Source: Marinospirillum sp. (lineage in GTDB: Bacteria > Pseudomonadota > Gammaproteobacteria > Pseudomonadales > Halomonadaceae). From it: a stretch of 23,790 nt of DNA. The DNA lies in assembly GCA_007119985.1 (NCBI GenBank), contig SKOQ01000097.1:1-23790 (forward strand). The letters are read 5' to 3'. Of the stretch, positions 1-7,447 are shown in pieces. The translations under genes and the position numbers were made by a program. Position 1 is the first letter of the stretch. The number at the start of each line of letters is the position of its first letter. The notes under the pieces were generated by a model that was not told where the DNA came from, made no database searches, and saw only the letters and a list, made by a program, of their open reading frames with translations.

Positions 1-34
1 GCTCTTAATGGCTCTAGCTTTTAAAAAGATCTGG

Positions 35-55
35 CCTTGCTCAAGAACGGCAAGG
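35..55. other. Small inverted repeat near window start
   Basis: CCTTGC and GCAAGG (6-bp arms) flank a 9-nt loop. On the minus strand a CTTTTT run follows a few bases later, so it could be a weak terminator for metQ or an edge element. The evidence is slight. Confidence 0.25.
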
Positions 56-81
56 GACAAAGAGGCGGTTTCAGAGGAGGG

Positions 82-108
82 GAATCCACCCACGAAGCAG
101 GTGGATTC
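82..108. terminator. Hairpin downstream of metQ
   Basis: A perfect 9-bp inverted repeat (GAATCCACC and GGTGGATTC) encloses a 9-nt loop. It starts about 45 bp past the metQ stop codon. No T-run follows on either strand, so it is not a textbook intrinsic terminator. It may mark or protect the 3' end of the metNIQ transcript. Confidence 0.4.
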
Positions 109-153
109 AGATCGGGTTCACAGCTTGGCGAGCGAGGCTAGACCAAAAAAGAA

Positions 154-924
154 TTAAAACGCAGGAACCACCGCACCCTGATAACGCTCTTCTATAAATT
201 GGCGCGAAGTTTCACTTTTCAAGGTGTTGACCAGCACTTGCAGTGCAGGATCTTCAGCACGATCACGATGCACCACCAGAATATTCACGTAGGGAGACTC
301 AGCGCCTTCAATGACGATGGCATCGGCTGCTGGGTTCAAACCCGCCTCCAACGCATAGTTAGTATTGATCAACGCCAAATCCACTTGATTCAACACGCGT
401 GGCAGCGTCGCGGCTTCTAACTCACGAAAACGCAAGCGCTTGGGGTTATCAATAATATCGCGGGGCGTGGCGGTAATGCCAGCTTCTGGGTTCAGACGAA
501 TCAAACCCGCTTCTTGCAGCAGCAACAAGGCACGCCCACCATTGGTGGCATCATTAGGCACGGCAATCTGCGCACGCTGAGGTAAATCCTCTAAGCTGGT
601 ATAGCGTACTGAATAGGCACCAAAAGGCTCAACGTGGACACCAGCAATGCTGACTAGCTGCGTATTACGGCTGGCATTAAAGTTTTCCAAGTAGGGCAGA
701 TGCTGGAAAAAGTTGGCATCCAAGCGCCCTTCATTCACCTGAGTATTCGGCTGGACATAATCGGTAAACACACGCACTTCAAGATGGATCCCCTGTTCTG
801 CCATAGCAGGACGCAGGTGTTCGAGAATTTCAGCGTGGGGTACCGCTGTTGCAGCAACACGGAGTGTTTCGGCTTGCAAGCTAAAAGCCGCAAGCGCTAA
901 AAAAGTGGCCAGAACTTTTTTCAC
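154..924 (-). CDS. metQ: Methionine ABC transporter substrate-binding protein MetQ (NlpA family)
   Basis: Periplasmic methionine-binding component of the MetNIQ importer. The 256-residue protein has the NlpA/MetQ family pattern: LRVAATAVPHAEILEHLRP at the N-terminus, then DYVQPN, FFQHLPYLENFN and the late ALINTNYALEAGLNP block. Start is GTG, preceded by AGAGGA at a 6-nt gap. Oddity: residues 1-18 form a signal peptide ending LQA before ETLRV, and it contains no cysteine. The usual MetQ lipobox is therefore absent and the protein should be a soluble periplasmic protein processed by signal peptidase I. It is the last gene of metN-metI-metQ, 114 bp after metI with a hairpin in the gap. Family assignment is firm; methionine as the substrate is inferred from the operon and from the NIL domain of the partner ATPase. 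Confidence 0.93.
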   Translation of the reverse strand: MKKVLATFLALAAFSLQAETLRVAATAVPHAEILEHLRPAMAEQGIHLEVRVFTDYVQPNTQVNEGRLDANFFQHLPYLENFNASRNTQLVSIAGVHVEPFGAYSVRYTSLEDLPQRAQIAVPNDATNGGRALLLLQEAGLIRLNPEAGITATPRDIIDNPKRLRFRELEAATLPRVLNQVDLALINTNYALEAGLNPAADAIVIEGAESPYVNILVVHRDRAEDPALQVLVNTLKSETSRQFIEERYQGAVVPAF

Positions 925-994
925 AGGACATCCTCTTCTATGAGATCAACGATATAAAAAAACCAAACACCAAGATTCTACCCAAAAACCCAGC

Positions 995-1022
995 GCAAGA
1001 GTAGGCTATTCACCGCTCTTGC
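995..1022 (-). other. Hairpin in the metI-metQ gap
   Basis: GCAAGAG and CTCTTGC (7-bp arms) enclose a 14-nt loop. On the minus strand a TTTTT stretch lies about 6 nt beyond the hairpin. It could partly end or stabilise the upstream metNI message so that metQ is made in a different amount. That role is inference. Confidence 0.35.
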
Positions 1023-1038
1023 AACAGGGCGGCATAGA

Positions 1039-1713
1039 TTAACGGCGCGAATAGCGCACCACCAAGCGATCACCCAAGGTTTGGATCAACTGCACCAACA
1101 GCAGCAACAGCACCACGGTAATCACCATCACGTCGGTTTGAAAACGCTGGTAACCAAAGCGAATCGCCAGATCACCAAGGCCGCCCGCGCCAACCACACC
1201 GGCCATCGCCGTATAAGAAACCAAGGTGATGGCCGTCACGGTAATCGCGGCAATAATGCCTGGGCGTGCCTCGGGTAACAAGGCATGAAGAATGATCTGA
1301 CGCGTGGTGGCACCCATGGCTTGCGTGGCTTCAATAATCCCCCGATCCACCTCTCGCAGCGCTGTTTCTACAAGACGCGCAAAGAAAGGAGTGGCACCCA
1401 CAACCAAAGGAGGAATCGCACCCCACACCCCAAGCGATGTCCCAACCAGCATCACGGTGAGCGGAATCATCACAATAATCAAAATAATGAAAGGCAAGGA
1501 TCGCAGAATATTGGTGACCAAAGACAGCACTGCATACAAGGGCTTGTTCTCAAACAGCTGCTTCGGGCCTGTTAAAAACAAGATAATCCCCAAAGGCAAA
1601 CCAAACACCAAAGTAAAAAGCAAAGACCCGCCAAGCATCACCAGTGTTTCACCTGTTGCCCAGCTTAAATCATACCAATCCACATTACTCATTAACGCCG
1701 CCAGTTGCTCCAT
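1039..1713 (-). CDS. metI: Methionine ABC transporter permease MetI
   Basis: Inner-membrane permease of the methionine importer. The 224 residues match the family length (E. coli MetI is about 217). Several hydrophobic spans are visible, at about residues 25-48, 60-92, 96-112, 152-175 and 190-212. The cytoplasmic EAA-type coupling loop is at about residues 128-152 (EATQAMGATTRQIILHALLP), which docks on the ATPase. The ATG overlaps the metN stop by one base (TGATG), indicating translational coupling. Its position between metN and metQ fixes the assignment. Confidence 0.95.
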   Translation of the reverse strand: MEQLAALMSNVDWYDLSWATGETLVMLGGSLLFTLVFGLPLGIILFLTGPKQLFENKPLYAVLSLVTNILRSLPFIILIIVMIPLTVMLVGTSLGVWGAIPPLVVGATPFFARLVETALREVDRGIIEATQAMGATTRQIILHALLPEARPGIIAAITVTAITLVSYTAMAGVVGAGGLGDLAIRFGYQRFQTDVMVITVVLLLLLVQLIQTLGDRLVVRYSRR

Positions 1714-2720
1714 CAGTTCATCGCCTCCAGCGTCACATCAGCCTGTTGTAATTTTTCCAGCACCTGCTGGGCATTGCCGCCATGAAAAGCCACCAGTAAC
1801 TGGCCGTAGGGCGTGGATTTAATACGATCGATTCGGCCAGAAAGCAGGGTAAAATCAGCCTGGGTTTCTTTGGCAATCTGCGCCAGTAACGGCCGGTAGG
1901 TCGCCTCCCCTTGAAAGGTCAGACGATAGACCTGCCCCTCTACCTTGGAGAAGTCTTCGATCAATGCCTGCTCATCCAGCTGCTCAGCTTCATAGACAAA
2001 ACGGCGAGTGGTCGGGTGCTGAGGATGTAAAAAAACCTCCGCGACTGGGCCTTCTTCCACGATATGCCCCTGATCCATCACAGCCACGCGATCCGCTACC
2101 TTGCGCACCACTTCCATCTCGTGCGTGATCAGCACCAGTGTCAGCTTGAGCTCTTGATTGATTTCGAGCAGTAAATCCAATACCTGCTGCGTGGTTTCTG
2201 GATCGAGCGCGCTGGTCGCTTCATCACAGAGCAGAATTTTTGGGTCGGTCGATAAGGCTCGGGCGATGCCCACTCGCTGCTTTTGTCCACCAGAAAGCTG
2301 GGCCGGATATTTTTTAGCATGGTCTTCCAGACCCACACGGCGTAAAAGTTGGGCAACCTTGGCATCGATCTCCTTCGCGCTATGCAGGCCAGCCAAACGC
2401 AGCGGCATGGCAATATTGTCTGCCACCGTTTTAGAACTCAGCAGATTAAAGTGCTGGAAGATCATGCCCACACCTTGACGAAACTGGCGTAATCCAGCTG
2501 CATCGAGTTGAGTGACCTCTACGCCATCAACCCAAAGCTGGCCACCACTAGGTGTTTCTAGGCGATTAATCAAGCGCAATAGCGTACTCTTACCCGCACC
2601 AGAATGACCGATCAAGCCATAGATCTGACCGCGCGGGATCGATAACTGGCAAGGATGCAGCGCGGTGATCGCCTGCCCTTTGACCAGATAGGTTTTATGA
2701 ATATTTTGAAATTGAATCAC
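1713..2720 (-). CDS. metN: Methionine ABC transporter ATP-binding protein MetN
   Basis: Cytoplasmic ATPase that powers methionine import. From the chosen start: Walker A GHSGAGKS (residues 38-45), Q-loop glutamine (89), signature LSGGQKQR (142-149), Walker B LLCDE (163-167) and H-loop histidine (200). The C-terminal 80 residues resemble the NIL domain, which binds methionine and trans-inhibits transport in this family. The longest frame begins with ATG at 2744 but has no Shine-Dalgarno. An internal GTG at 2718-2720 has AAGG 11 nt upstream and gives the typical N-terminus IQFQNIHKTY, so I prefer it; the family usually begins at this point. First gene of metNIQ, divergent from msrA. I see no MetJ-box repeat or SAM riboswitch in the short upstream gap. 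Confidence 0.92.
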   Translation of the reverse strand: MIQFQNIHKTYLVKGQAITALHPCQLSIPRGQIYGLIGHSGAGKSTLLRLINRLETPSGGQLWVDGVEVTQLDAAGLRQFRQGVGMIFQHFNLLSSKTVADNIAMPLRLAGLHSAKEIDAKVAQLLRRVGLEDHAKKYPAQLSGGQKQRVGIARALSTDPKILLCDEATSALDPETTQQVLDLLLEINQELKLTLVLITHEMEVVRKVADRVAVMDQGHIVEEGPVAEVFLHPQHPTTRRFVYEAEQLDEQALIEDFSKVEGQVYRLTFQGEATYRPLLAQIAKETQADFTLLSGRIDRIKSTPYGQLLVAFHGGNAQQVLEKLQQADVTLEAMN

Positions 2721-2740
2721 GCTCAGTCTAACCTTATGAG
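2712..2740 (+). promoter_or_regulatory. Candidate sigma70 promoter for msrA
   Basis: TTGAAT (2712-2717) and TATGAG (2735-2740) are separated by 17 bp. Each matches the consensus at four of six positions. A start near 2747 would give a leader of about 30 nt carrying the msrA ribosome site. It overlaps the 5' end of metN, so the two divergent units would share control DNA. Weak matches; prediction only. Confidence 0.35.
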
Positions 2741-2778
2741 TCATCTAAAAAAGAGAGCTTGAACGAGGAGATCCGATC

Positions 2779-3378
2779 ATGCCCCAAGGTTTCATTCCAC
2801 CCGAAGACTTTCCTCTTGCTCCGCCGCTGGCTGAAGCCCAAGAGCGACCAAAAGAGGATCAGCTCTATCTCGCCGGTGGTTGTTTCTGGTGTGTTGAAGC
2901 CGTCTTTGCCCAGCTTGATGCTAACCTCCAACTGGTCAGCGGCTATTGCGGCGGTACGGCGGCAACAGCCACCTATGAACAGGTATGTCGCGGCCAGACC
3001 CAGCATGCAGAGACACTTCAGATCACCTTTGTGCCCGACCAAATCAGCCGTGAAGCCCTGCTGCGTGTGTTTTTTAGTCTTGCCCACGACCCCACCCAGT
3101 GGCAGCGTCAGGGCGCGGACCGTGGACCGCAATACCGTTCAGCGATTTTTTATCGTAACACGGCCGAAGAGCAACAGTTACGGGCCTACATAGACCAGCT
3201 GAATGCCCTGCCCGCCTTTGCACAACCGATTGTCACGCAGCTTGAGCCTTTTGCAGGTTTTTTCCCAGCAGAAATCGAGCACCAAGGCTATGCCGCCCGT
3301 CACCCACAACAGCCCTATATTCAAGCTGTCGCTCAGCCTAAGGTCGAGGCAGTGCGTGCTTTTCTTCAGCGTCAGTAA
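2779..3378 (+). CDS. msrA: Peptide methionine sulfoxide reductase MsrA
   Basis: Reduces methionine-S-sulfoxide in proteins and free methionine sulfoxide. The family signature GGCFWCVEAVF is at residues 33-43, with C35 expected to be the catalytic cysteine. Further family blocks are SGYCGGTAATATYEQVCRGQTQHAE (residues 54-78) and the late DRGPQYRSAIFY and IEHQGY segments. Length is 199. Start is ATG with GAGGAG at an 8-nt gap. No cysteine lies near the C-terminus, unlike E. coli MsrA, whose C-terminal cysteines recycle the enzyme; C38, C57 or C70 may act as the resolving residue. Divergent from the methionine importer, a neighbourhood that fits methionine salvage. Convergent with gyrA. Confidence 0.95.
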   Translation: MPQGFIPPEDFPLAPPLAEAQERPKEDQLYLAGGCFWCVEAVFAQLDANLQLVSGYCGGTAATATYEQVCRGQTQHAETLQITFVPDQISREALLRVFFSLAHDPTQWQRQGADRGPQYRSAIFYRNTAEEQQLRAYIDQLNALPAFAQPIVTQLEPFAGFFPAEIEHQGYAARHPQQPYIQAVAQPKVEAVRAFLQRQ

Positions 3379-3448
3379 GCGCGGAGAAGGACAAAAACTG
3401 GAGCAACACAAAACCAAGCAAGAGGCCAACAACAGCCCAACAAGAGCA

Positions 3449-3471
3449 AGGGAGCCTCATCATGGCTCCCT
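3449..3471. terminator. Hairpin between convergent msrA and gyrA
   Basis: AGGGAGCC and GGCTCCCT form an 8-bp perfect stem with a 7-nt loop. Outer segments ACAACAGC (3429-3436) and GCTGTTGT (3472-3479) are also complementary. It lies between two converging stop codons, so it probably serves both strands. Neither side has a good T-run. Confidence 0.5.
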
Positions 3472-3501
3472 GCTGTTGTGCTGCTCACGGCACAGACACG
3501 A

Positions 3502-6225
3502 CTAGTCTTCAGTCGGCTCTATCGCGCCGTTCGTTTCAGGTTCATCAATGACAACGACGGTTGCTGCTGAATCTTCCTCCAGCTCGGCCTCGTCTTCTTC
3601 CACATCCTGCACGCGCACTGTACCGCACAGCTGCTCATCATCACTCAAGCTGATCAGCTTCACACCCTGAGTATTGCGCGAGGTGATCGACACTTCATCA
3701 ACACGCGTGCGCACCAGCGTACCGCGATCGGTGATCAGCATCATTTCCTCACCATCTTCGACCTGAATCGCCGAGACCAAGGCACCGTTACGCTCACTGC
3801 ATTGCATCGCAATCACACCTTGACCCCCGCGCCCTCTGAGAGGGAAGGCTTCCAAGCGAGTGCGCTTACCATAGCCATTTTGTGAGGCCGTCAAAATATA
3901 AATTGGACGCGCATCCTGAGGCTGATCACCAGCGGCGCTTGGCTGGACTTCAGCGATAGACTCGGCCTCACCTTCCTGATCACCTTCCTCCGCCTCCACC
4001 CAAGTGGATCGTGGAATAATCAGGCTGATCACTTCAGCTTCTTCTGGCAGGCGCACACCACGTACACCTCGCGCAGTCCGACCCATCGCACGCACCTGGC
4101 TCTCTTCAAAGCGAATCGCTTTGCCCGCGCTAGTCAGCAGCAGCACATGGTCTTCACCTTGAGTAATCGCCGCGCCCACTAAACGATCGCCTTCATCCAG
4201 ATCTAGAGCAATCAAACCACTGGAGCGCTGACGAGAGAACTGATCGAGGCTGGTTTTCTTCACTGTCCCACGCGAAGTTGCCATAAAGATAAAGTAATCT
4301 TCGCGGTATTCGCGCACGGGCAAGATCGTCGTGATCCACTCGCCTTCTTCCAAAGGCAGCAGGTTCACCAACGGACGACCACGGGAACCACGGCTGCCAG
4401 AGGGGATATCATAGACCTTGAGCCAGTAGACCTTGCCACGAGTCGAGAAGAGCAACACCGTATCATGGCTAGAGGTGACCAGCAGATGCTCGATCACATC
4501 TTCATCCTTCATCGCGGTGGCTGACTTGCCACGACCACCACGCCGTTGAGCGCGATAATCACTCAAAGGTTGAGATTTGGCATAGCCCGAGCGCGAGACG
4601 GTGACCACTCGCTCTTCTTCGGCGATCAGATCTTCCATCGAGAAATCTTGGCGACTGGCAATGATTTCACTACGACGCGGATCGGCGTATTCAGCGCGGA
4701 CCTGCTGCAGCTCTTCACGAATCACCTGCATCAACAAGGCTGGATCGGCCAGAATCGCCAGATACTCGGCAATCTTAACTAGCAGCTCTTGATATTCAGC
4801 GAGCAGTTTTTCGTGCTCCATGCCCGTCAGACGATGCAGACGCAGATCCAGTATCGCCTGCGCTTGCGCGGGAGAAAGACGATATTGATCCTGCTGCTCG
4901 CTCAGCCCTAAACCTTCTGGCAGATCATCTGGCTGGCAGGCCGTAGCACCGGCTTTTTCCAGCATCTGCACCACCTGTCCGGGCACCCAAGCTTGCGCCA
5001 GTAAAGCAGCCTTGGCCTCTGCCGCAGAAGGTGAGGCCTTGATTAAGGCAATCACTGGATCGATATTGCTCAGCGCAATCGCCAGACCTTCCAGCAAGTG
5101 GCCTCGCTCTTTGGCTTTGCGCAGCTCAAACACAGTACGTCGTGTGACCACTTCTTGGCGGTGACGAACAAAGGCTTCGAGCAGCTGCTTTAAATTCAGC
5201 AGCATCGGCTGACCGTCTTTTAAGGCGACGATATTAATGCCAAAAACATTCTGCAAAGCCGTCTGGGTAAACAGGTTGTTGGCGAGGACTTCAGGCGATT
5301 CGCCTTTTTTGACCTCGACCACGATGCGCATGCCGTCTTTATCCGACTCATCACGCAGTTCGGCGATGCCTTCGATCTTCTTCTCTTTGACCAGCTCTGC
5401 AATGCGCTCAATCAGACGCGCTTTATTCAGCTGATAAGGAATCTCGGTGAACACCAGTGCTTCTCGATTCCCGATCGTCTCAATATGGTGCTTCGCACGC
5501 ATATAAATTCGGCCGCGCCCAGTGCGATAGGCTTCGACAATGCCTGCGCGACCATTAATAATTGCGCCAGTTGGGAAGTCAGGGCCTGGAATGTACTCCA
5601 TCAACTGGTCGATAGTGAGTTCTGGCTCATCAATCAAGGCCAAGCAGCCATCGACTACTTCACCGAGGTTATGGGGTGGGATATTGGTCGCCATACCCAC
5701 TGCGATCCCGGCAGAGCCATTAATCAGCAGGTTGGGAACGCGTGTTGGCAGCACGGCTGGAATTTTCTCAGTGCCGTCATAGTTATCAACATAGTTCACC
5801 GTTTCTTTTTCTAAATCAGCCAGCAGCTCGTGACTCATTTTGGTCATGCGGATTTCGGTGTAACGCATCGCCGCGGCGGAATCACCATCAACCGAACCGA
5901 AGTTACCCTGACCATCGACCAGCAGATAACGCAAAGAAAAAGGCTGGGCCATCCTGACGATGGTGTCGTAAACAGCCGAATCACCATGTGGGTGATACTT
6001 ACCGATGACATCACCCACCACACGGGCTGATTTTTTATAGGGTTTGTTCCAGTCGTTCTTGAGCTCGTGCATGGCGAAGAGCACACGCCGGTGCACAGGC
6101 TTGAGACCGTCACGCACGTCTGGCAGGGCGCGTCCGATGATGACGCTCATCGCATAGTCTAAATAGGATTGCTTGAGTTCATCCTCAATATTGACTGGAT
6201 GGATCTCTTTTGCGATTTCAGCCAT
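3502..6225 (-). CDS. gyrA: DNA gyrase subunit A
   Basis: Breakage-rejoining subunit of DNA gyrase, which introduces negative supercoils. The 907 residues compare with 875 in E. coli. The active-site tyrosine is Y122 in AAAMRYTE. The quinolone-resistance region reads HPHGDSAVYDTIVRMAQ with S83 and D87, the susceptible wild-type residues. The GyrA box QRRGGRG is at residues 560-566, before the beta-pinwheel C-terminal domain. The extra length comes from an acidic insert at about residues 738-773 and an acidic tail (VEEDEAELEEDS). Start is ATG with AAGGA about 9 nt upstream, matching the E. coli N-terminus and numbering. Monocistronic, with its own promoter at 6265-6293. Confidence 0.98.
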   Translation of the reverse strand: MAEIAKEIHPVNIEDELKQSYLDYAMSVIIGRALPDVRDGLKPVHRRVLFAMHELKNDWNKPYKKSARVVGDVIGKYHPHGDSAVYDTIVRMAQPFSLRYLLVDGQGNFGSVDGDSAAAMRYTEIRMTKMSHELLADLEKETVNYVDNYDGTEKIPAVLPTRVPNLLINGSAGIAVGMATNIPPHNLGEVVDGCLALIDEPELTIDQLMEYIPGPDFPTGAIINGRAGIVEAYRTGRGRIYMRAKHHIETIGNREALVFTEIPYQLNKARLIERIAELVKEKKIEGIAELRDESDKDGMRIVVEVKKGESPEVLANNLFTQTALQNVFGINIVALKDGQPMLLNLKQLLEAFVRHRQEVVTRRTVFELRKAKERGHLLEGLAIALSNIDPVIALIKASPSAAEAKAALLAQAWVPGQVVQMLEKAGATACQPDDLPEGLGLSEQQDQYRLSPAQAQAILDLRLHRLTGMEHEKLLAEYQELLVKIAEYLAILADPALLMQVIREELQQVRAEYADPRRSEIIASRQDFSMEDLIAEEERVVTVSRSGYAKSQPLSDYRAQRRGGRGKSATAMKDEDVIEHLLVTSSHDTVLLFSTRGKVYWLKVYDIPSGSRGSRGRPLVNLLPLEEGEWITTILPVREYREDYFIFMATSRGTVKKTSLDQFSRQRSSGLIALDLDEGDRLVGAAITQGEDHVLLLTSAGKAIRFEESQVRAMGRTARGVRGVRLPEEAEVISLIIPRSTWVEAEEGDQEGEAESIAEVQPSAAGDQPQDARPIYILTASQNGYGKRTRLEAFPLRGRGGQGVIAMQCSERNGALVSAIQVEDGEEMMLITDRGTLVRTRVDEVSITSRNTQGVKLISLSDDEQLCGTVRVQDVEEDEAELEEDSAATVVVIDEPETNGAIEPTED

Positions 6226-6264
6226 GCATCTTCGTCCTTCTGAGGTTAAATAGAGATGGTGCCG

Positions 6265-6293
6265 ATTATACCCTTTTGTCGCGCTCAGGTCAT
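6265..6293 (-). promoter_or_regulatory. Sigma70 promoter of gyrA
   Basis: On the minus strand ATGACC (6288-6293) and a perfect TATAAT (6265-6270) are 17 bp apart. Transcription would start near 6258, leaving a leader of about 33 nt before the gyrA ATG at 6225. The position, the spacing and the perfect -10 box make this the best promoter in the window. Confidence 0.75.
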
Positions 6294-6398
6294 CGCACAG
6301 GAGACTGTTTCAGTTGATCGAAATCCAGTAAGATGAAGAACATAGAGTCTTTGCTTTCTATACTACTGAATCCACCCCCACAAAAAAGGAGTCTGTCG

Positions 6399-6674
6399 AT
6401 GAGCAGCTCAAGTGAAATTGACAAAGCCCGCGCTCTTTCTGAACTCAGACAGTTTCTCAAAAAGCTTCTGCTTGAGCCCGGCACCCTCGAAAAAACCCTC
6501 GAGATTGCCCAGCGCCACTATGGTGATCACAAGATGCTGGACAAGGTTGCTGAAGACATCAGCAGCGAAACACTGGTTAAAATCTCCGAAGAGGCCAAAG
6601 AACGCACTCTGGCAGATACCCTCTTTCTGGAGTTATTGAAAGAAGTGGTCGAGGAAAGCAAGGCGCTTTACTAA
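6399..6674 (+). CDS. Small helical protein of unknown function
   Basis: I do not recognise this 91-residue protein. It has no signal peptide, membrane span or cysteine. It appears almost wholly alpha-helical and rich in Glu, Lys and Leu (ARALSELRQFLKKLLLEPGTLEKTLEIAQRHYG, then ISEEAKERTLADTLFLELLKEVVEES). The frame is open from ATG 6333, but AAGGAG at 6386-6391 sits 7 nt before ATG 6399, so I take the latter. A TATACT box at 6359-6364 could be part of its promoter, without a clear -35. Divergent from gyrA and followed by a hairpin with TTTT, so it is probably a single-gene transcript. The strong ribosome site supports a real gene; the function is open. Confidence 0.75.
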   Translation: MSSSSEIDKARALSELRQFLKKLLLEPGTLEKTLEIAQRHYGDHKMLDKVAEDISSETLVKISEEAKERTLADTLFLELLKEVVEESKALY

Positions 6675-6687
6675 GACCACTGGCGTC

Positions 6688-6714
6688 AGGCGGCAGAACA
6701 CCGCGCCGCCTTTT
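6688..6714 (+). terminator. Intrinsic-type terminator after the 91-residue gene
   Basis: AGGCGGC and GCCGCCT form a 7-bp GC-rich stem with a 10-nt loop, followed by a short TTTT run. It begins 14 bp after the upstream stop codon. It overlaps the first ATG (6713) of the next open frame, which argues against that ATG as a start. Confidence 0.6.
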
Positions 6715-6742
6715 GGATGCGCCAAAGACAAGGAGAAGAATC

Positions 6743-7447
6743 GTGTCACTCGCTTCAGTGCTTGGGCTCAGCCTTCTGCTGCTCACCCATCTGATGAGCC
6801 CTCGCCTACTGAGGCACTCTCACGGCGCTCGCTGGCTAGCACCCGTGGCCGGCGGTGTGTCGGTGAGCTACGTTTTTTTGCAGCTGCTGCCAAAACTCAC
6901 CTACAGCGATCATCTCTTAACCGAAACAGCGCGCCAGATGGCTGCACGCTGGCAACATCATGGGTTTCTGCTCGCCTTAATCGGACTGATTTTATTTCTT
7001 GGCTTAGATCGCAGCAGCCGCCAGCACACATCTTGGATACGCGTACAACGCGCCCATCTGCTCCTTGGCATCTACAGCCTTTACAATTTTATTATTGGCT
7101 ATTTGCTCCCCGCACACTATGCACTAGGCGGGACTCGCTCAACCTTCTTATTCAGCCTCGCCATGGCACTGCATTTCTTCTTGATCCATCACCTGCTCGC
7201 GCCTTCTTTTTCAGCACAGATGACCAAGGTGGCGCAGATCAGCTTTGCACTTTTCTGCCTTATGGGTTGGCTTACCGCGACCTTTCTACCCATTAACTGG
7301 GTCTTTTTGGCACTCCTTTTATCGATTCTGGCCGGTGCCATGATCCTGCTGGTATTGAAGGAAGAAATACAAGAAGAGAGCTTGCAGCGCTTTGGACTCT
7401 TTATCTTAGGCGCTGCAGGCTATACGCTACTGGTGATGCGGATTTAG
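6743..7447 (+). CDS. Polytopic inner-membrane protein, possibly ZIP-like
   Basis: A 234-residue integral membrane protein with about seven or eight hydrophobic spans and almost no soluble part. A short charged loop (KEEIQEES) precedes the last span. The segment VAGGVSVSYVFLQLLPKL and the histidine-rich LHFFLIHHLL resemble a family I have seen annotated as ZIP-like metal transporters or conserved hypothetical proteins; this is an impression only. Start: GTG at 6743 has AAGGAG 7 nt upstream, whereas ATG 6713 has no ribosome site and lies in the preceding terminator. Its stop codon overlaps that of convergent lipB. A role in metal transport would be a guess. Confidence 0.75.
   Translation: MSLASVLGLSLLLLTHLMSPRLLRHSHGARWLAPVAGGVSVSYVFLQLLPKLTYSDHLLTETARQMAARWQHHGFLLALIGLILFLGLDRSSRQHTSWIRVQRAHLLLGIYSLYNFIIGYLLPAHYALGGTRSTFLFSLAMALHFFLIHHLLAPSFSAQMTKVAQISFALFCLMGWLTATFLPINWVFLALLLSILAGAMILLVLKEEIQEESLQRFGLFILGAAGYTLLVMRI

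Noticed and set aside
1304..1822. Plus-strand open frame of 172 codons
   Set aside because: Lies wholly opposite metI and metN, with low-complexity residues typical of an antisense shadow.
2680..2780. MetJ box or SAM riboswitch before metN
   Set aside because: No AGACGTCT-like tandem repeats, and the gap is too short for a riboswitch.
2734..3132. Minus-strand frame of 132 codons opposite msrA
   Set aside because: Antisense to a clear msrA; no ribosome site or family resemblance.
6713..6742. ATG 6713 as start of the membrane-protein gene
   Set aside because: It sits in the T-run of the preceding terminator with no ribosome site; GTG 6743 has AAGGAG 7 nt upstream.
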